From Betaproteobacteria bacterium (GTDB taxonomy: Bacteria; Pseudomonadota; Gammaproteobacteria; Burkholderiales; WYBJ01), in contig WHTS01000005.1 of NCBI GenBank assembly GCA_009377585.1, positions 7,179 to 71,178 on the forward strand: a DNA stretch of 64,000 nt, read 5' to 3'. Positions 60,958 through 64,000 of the stretch are shown one piece after another (the first letter of the stretch is position 1; every line of letters begins with the position of its first letter). Below the pieces are notes generated by a model, which worked only from the letters and a program-made list of their open reading frames with translations, was not told where the DNA came from and ran no database searches. The translations under genes were made by a program, and so were the position numbers.

Positions 60958-61605
60958 TCAGCGCACGCGGTAGCGCAGGCACCAGAAGTAGGTGAGGCTG
61001 CGCAGCTCCACGGCCATGCCGAAGCGCATGGCCCAGGCGATCAGCTCGTCGGCGTTCGGAAAATTCTTCAGCACTTCATAGCGTGCACCGCTTTCGAGCG
61101 TGCGCGCCTGGTAGGTATTGCCGCCGGCATCCGTGCGCACCAAGGGCGTGCTGTTGCCTTCGACATACGTGTTGTCCGCGAACAACACGGCCGCGCCGGG
61201 CTCGAGCTGCTCATGGACGTTGCGCAGAAACGCTTCGATCCGGTCCTTCGGAATGTGCGACCACCAGAACGTGCAGAGCGCACCGGAGTACGGACGAGCA
61301 GGTCTGCCGAGCTCATAGGCATCGCCCACCCGGAAGGACGCATTGGGAATTGCCTTGGCGCGAGCCCATTCGAGGGTCTCCTCGTTCGCGTCGATGCCCT
61401 GAAGCGAACGCGCCCGGCGCGCGGCGCAGGCACTGAAATAGCCCGTGCCGCAGGCGATGTCCAGCACGTCGCGGCCGGCGAGCGCGTCTTCGATCGTCGC
61501 TCGTAGCGCCTGCAGGTCGGACTGGCGTTCGGGCCGCTGGTAGATGCGCTCGTATTCCTGCGCGCGTCTTGCGTAGTACTGCTCCATGTCGCGGGTCGTT
61601 TCCAT
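60958..61605 (-). CDS. Class I SAM-dependent methyltransferase
   Basis: A 215-residue methyltransferase: METTRDMEQYYARRAQEYER, RDVLDIACGTGYFSACAARR, LQGIDANEETLEWARAKAIP, FWWSHIPKDRIEAFLRNVHE. Substrate unknown. ATG 61605 starts the conserved N-terminus; the frame is open upstream into queG on the same strand but with no family sequence. It lies between queG and soxB. Confidence 0.88.
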   Translation of the reverse strand: METTRDMEQYYARRAQEYERIYQRPERQSDLQALRATIEDALAGRDVLDIACGTGYFSACAARRARSLQGIDANEETLEWARAKAIPNASFRVGDAYELGRPARPYSGALCTFWWSHIPKDRIEAFLRNVHEQLEPGAAVLFADNTYVEGNSTPLVRTDAGGNTYQARTLESGARYEVLKNFPNADELIAWAMRFGMAVELRSLTYFWCLRYRVR

Positions 61606-61702
61606 GACGGCCTCCCCGGTGGCTCGACCCATGATACGCCGCAGCCCACCAGGCGAGAGCCCGCCAATTCGGTCGTGGTGCGGGGTCGTGGTGCGGCAAC
61701 CG

Positions 61703-62788
61703 TCATGCGCGCTCGCCGTGCCGCGCGAGCGCCCAGGCCACATGCTCGCGCACGAGCGCCGACGGGTCGTCGAGGCGCGCGCGCAACGCCGCGACCGCGC
61801 GCGCTCGATCGCGAGCGTTGCCCAGCCCGGTCGCGAGATTGCGCAACCAGCGTTCGTAGCCAATGCGGCGGATGGCGCTGCCCGCCAGCCGAGTCTCGAA
61901 CTGCTCGCGTGTCCAGCCGAACAAGTCCGCCAGCGTGGCGTCGTCGAGCCCGTTGCGCACGGCGAAGTCCGGCTCGGCGCTCGGCCGGGCATACTTGTTC
62001 CACGGACAAACAAGCTGGCAATCGTCGCAACCGTAGACACGGTTGCCGATGGCGGCGCGAAACTGCTCCGGGATGGCGCCGCGATGCTCGATCGTGAGAT
62101 ATGAGACGCAGCGCGTTGCATCGAGCAGGTAAGGAGCGACGATCGCCTGGGTCGGGCAAACGTCCAGGCAGCGGGTGCACGAACCGCAATGCTCGCCCAC
62201 CGGCTGGTCGGGCGGCAGCGGCAGGTCGGTGAAGATCTCGCCCAGGAAGTAGTACGAGCCGGCGTCGCGCGAGAGCAGCAGCGTATGCTTGCCGCGCCAG
62301 CCGAGTCCCGCCTGGCGTGCGAGCTCCACTTCCATCACCGGCGCGCTATCGGTGAACACGCGGTAGGCGAACGGCTCGACGGCCGCCTGGATGCGCTGCG
62401 CCAGATGCTCCAGGCGCTGGCGCAGGACCTTGTGGTAGTCGCGTCCCAAGGCATAGCGGGAGACGTAGGCCCGATCCGCATCGGCCAGCACCGCGGCGCT
62501 GTCGCGCGCCTGCGGGTCGCGATAATCCAGGCGGGCGGTTATGACGCTGACGGTGCCGGAGACGAGCTCCGCGGGCCGGGCGCGCCGGGCGCCGTGCCGG
62601 GCCATATAATCCATCTCGCCGTGAAAGCCGCGCGCGAGCCATTCGAGCAGGCGCGGCTCGGCAGCCGAGAGGTCGACGCCCGCGATCCCGAGCGCCTGGA
62701 ATCCCAGCTCCCGGCCCCATTGCTTGATTCTCTCGGCAAGGCGTATTCCGTCCACCCGGCCGCGCGAGGCATCGGCTTGCACGCTCAT
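61703..62788 (-). CDS. queG: Epoxyqueuosine reductase QueG
   Basis: QueG reduces epoxyqueuosine to queuosine in tRNA anticodons with cobalamin and two 4Fe-4S clusters. The 361-residue protein shows YALGRDYHKVLRQRLEHLAQ, FTDSAPVMEVELARQAGLGW, KHTLLLSRDAGSYYFLGEI, the clusters CGSCTRCLDVCPTQAI and CDDCQLVCPWNKYA, and a HEAT-like C-terminal end. It is divergent from tsaE, whose start overlaps its own. Confidence 0.96.
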   Translation of the reverse strand: MSVQADASRGRVDGIRLAERIKQWGRELGFQALGIAGVDLSAAEPRLLEWLARGFHGEMDYMARHGARRARPAELVSGTVSVITARLDYRDPQARDSAAVLADADRAYVSRYALGRDYHKVLRQRLEHLAQRIQAAVEPFAYRVFTDSAPVMEVELARQAGLGWRGKHTLLLSRDAGSYYFLGEIFTDLPLPPDQPVGEHCGSCTRCLDVCPTQAIVAPYLLDATRCVSYLTIEHRGAIPEQFRAAIGNRVYGCDDCQLVCPWNKYARPSAEPDFAVRNGLDDATLADLFGWTREQFETRLAGSAIRRIGYERWLRNLATGLGNARDRARAVAALRARLDDPSALVREHVAWALARHGERA

Positions 62789-63268
62789 TCCGGCTCCACT
62801 TCCCGCCCCAGCGTATCACGCAGCCTGCCCGACGAAGCGGCCACGGCGGCGTTGGGCGCCGCGCTCGGCCACGCTCTCGAGCCGGGAATGAACGTCTACC
62901 TGCACGGCGACCTGGGCGCGGGCAAGACCACGCTGGTGCGCGGCCTTTTGCGCGGGCTTGGCTATACAGGCAAGGTCAAGAGTCCCACCTATACCCTGGT
63001 TGAACTTTACGAAGTTTCGAGGTTATACTTCTATCACTTTGATTTTTATCGCCTCGAACGCGACCAGGATTGGATCGATGCGGGCTTTCTCGAATACTTT
63101 GGCGGAGCCGCGATCTGCCTGGTCGAATGGCCGGAGAAAGCGGCGGCAACCTTGCCGCCCGCCGATGTGGACGTTCACCTGTCCCTGGCGCCCGCAGTCG
63201 GACGCGATGCGCTCCTCACCGCAGTCAGCGCTGCGGGGCGCCGATGCCTGACCGCGCTCGGCCCTTAG
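62777..63268 (+). CDS. tsaE: tRNA threonylcarbamoyladenosine biosynthesis ATPase TsaE
   Basis: TsaE is the ATPase partner of TsaB-TsaD in making the t6A37 tRNA modification. Seen: Walker A YLHGDLGAGKTTLVRGLLRG, KVKSPTYTLVELYEVSRLYF, HFDFYRLERDQDWIDAGFLE and ICLVEWPEKAAATLPPADVD. The start is uncertain: the family's N-terminus (SLPDEAATAALGAALGHAL) begins near 62820 and no in-frame ATG or GTG lies before it; TTG 62777 is the nearest candidate and overlaps the divergent queG start by 12 bases. It overlaps the amidase gene by 25 bases at its 3' end. Confidence 0.9.
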   Translation: MHAHSGSTSRPSVSRSLPDEAATAALGAALGHALEPGMNVYLHGDLGAGKTTLVRGLLRGLGYTGKVKSPTYTLVELYEVSRLYFYHFDFYRLERDQDWIDAGFLEYFGGAAICLVEWPEKAAATLPPADVDVHLSLAPAVGRDALLTAVSAAGRRCLTALGP

Positions 63269-64000
63269 CGCCCGCAGACACGCCGGCGATTTCGGGCGAA
63301 GGTGCGCGGTCGGATTCGCGCGCAGGCGCGCGGTCGGATTCGCGCGCAGGCGCGCGGTCGCTTGCCGTTGCGGCGACCCATTCATCGCCATCCAAGCGCG
63401 AGCCGCTGCGCGCCAATCAGAGCTTCGGCGCCTCGCAGACAAGCCGGCCGGCGTGGCTCGGCTTCGCCGTGCTGATCGCGCTGCTGCTGGCGGCGCTCTA
63501 TCCCAGCTTCGCGCTTTCGAGCACCGAGATCGCATCCACGCGCATGTGGCCGTCGCAGGAATACACGCGGGTGACGATCGAGTCCGCCTCGCACATCCGC
63601 TACTCGGTGTTCTCGGTGCCCGCCCCCGATCGTATCGTGCTCGATCTCGAAGGCGTGGCCGCGAGCCCGCACATCGATGCGCTGCCGGGCAAGGTCGCGG
63701 CCGACGATCCGTATGTCAAGTCGATCCGGATCGGGCGCTTCAAACCGACGGTGCTGCGCATCGTGTTCGATCTGAAGGACGAGGCGCGCGCCGAAGCGTT
63801 CGCGTTGACCCCGGTCGGCTCCTACGGGCATCGGCTGGTGATCGACATCTATCCGCTCAAACCGGTCGACCCGCTCATGGCGCTGGTACAGCAAAGCGAG
63901 CAACAGCAGGACGCTGCCGGGGGAACGCGCGAGCCGCCATCGGGTAGCGCCACGGTGCGCGTCACGCCCGTGTCGATCGATCCTTCGGCCGGCTCGCCGC
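63244..64000 (+). CDS. amiC: N-acetylmuramoyl-L-alanine amidase with AMIN domain (AmiC type), 3' end beyond window
   Basis: About 252 codons are visible. A Ser/Arg/Ala-rich leader containing two 24-base repeats (63304-63351, units ARSDSRAG) precedes a transmembrane or signal segment (AWLGFAVLIALLLAALYPSF) and an AMIN domain (STRMWPSQEYTRVTIESASH, RIVLDLEGVAASPHIDALPG, KPTVLRIVFDLKDEARAEAF). The AMIN domain targets the amidase to the septum; the catalytic domain should follow outside the window. tsaE-amiC adjacency is the common gammaproteobacterial/betaproteobacterial order and supports this reading. ATG 63244 lies inside the end of tsaE. Confidence 0.85.
   Translation, partial: MPDRARPLAPADTPAISGEGARSDSRAGARSDSRAGARSLAVAATHSSPSKREPLRANQSFGASQTSRPAWLGFAVLIALLLAALYPSFALSSTEIASTRMWPSQEYTRVTIESASHIRYSVFSVPAPDRIVLDLEGVAASPHIDALPGKVAADDPYVKSIRIGRFKPTVLRIVFDLKDEARAEAFALTPVGSYGHRLVIDIYPLKPVDPLMALVQQSEQQQDAAGGTREPPSGSATVRVTPVSIDPSAGSP

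Overview
The window is high-GC, densely coded bacterial chromosome. Gene content fits a betaproteobacterium: an ftsK-lolA-rarA block with trxB nearby, a Bug/TctC-type periplasmic binding protein, P-II and Amt, eutBC, glcDEF, and a soxBDAG sarcosine oxidase operon. This assignment rests on gene content only. No rRNA, tRNA or CRISPR array was seen.

Layout. 1-8.3 kb (minus): rarA, lolA, ftsK, a FecR-domain protein, a Crp/Fnr regulator and an orphan TpsB (ShlB-type) outer-membrane transporter. 8.4-14 kb: trxB and smr, a convergent P-II gene, a FemAB-like acetyltransferase, and a first AAA ATPase/VWA pair. 14-20 kb (plus): Nudix hydrolase, glutaryl-CoA dehydrogenase, an alpha/beta hydrolase, then a coupled cluster with a broken Gfo/Idh/MocA gene, a thioesterase, and a Gfo/Idh/MocA domain fused in frame to a mesaconyl-CoA-hydratase-like protein. 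20-27 kb: amt, a GspE/PilB ATPase, and a histidine kinase translationally coupled to a REC-PAS-kinase. 27-31.4 kb (minus): mocA-like transferase, membrane C13 (caspase-like) peptidase, MoxR ATPase and CoxE-like VWA protein. 31.5-36.5 kb (plus): tartronate-semialdehyde-reductase-like gene and glcDEF (glycolate/glyoxylate metabolism). 36.6-42.5 kb (plus): ADP-forming acyl-CoA synthetase, DUF35 protein, frameshifted thiolase, DMT transporter, beta-hydroxyacid dehydrogenase.

42.5-49 kb is the accessory region and the main discovery. Short genes, all on the minus strand (two methyltransferases, an M23 peptidase, a MazF/PemK toxin-antitoxin pair, a broken RelE/HigB-Xre pair, a truncated cold-shock/DUF1294 gene), are separated by 76-81 bp imperfect inverted repeats that look like attC sites. 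To their right, in the divergent orientation expected of an integron, lies a 63-codon plus-strand remnant of an integron-type tyrosine recombinase ([25 protein letters not shown]). A decayed IS110-family transposase gene and a set of CTATGCCGA inverted repeats lie between them. I read this as a decayed chromosomal integron whose integrase was destroyed by mobile-element activity.

49-64 kb: DUF6295 protein, dienelactone hydrolase, eutBC, tctC, LOG-family protein, DUF3750 protein, soxBDAG, a methyltransferase, queG, then divergent tsaE and the 5' part of an AMIN-domain amidase gene.

Several dispersed repeat families (hairpin and REP-like) lie between genes. Four genes carry apparent frameshifts or internal deletions, so base-level assembly errors should be excluded before any of them is called a biological pseudogene.
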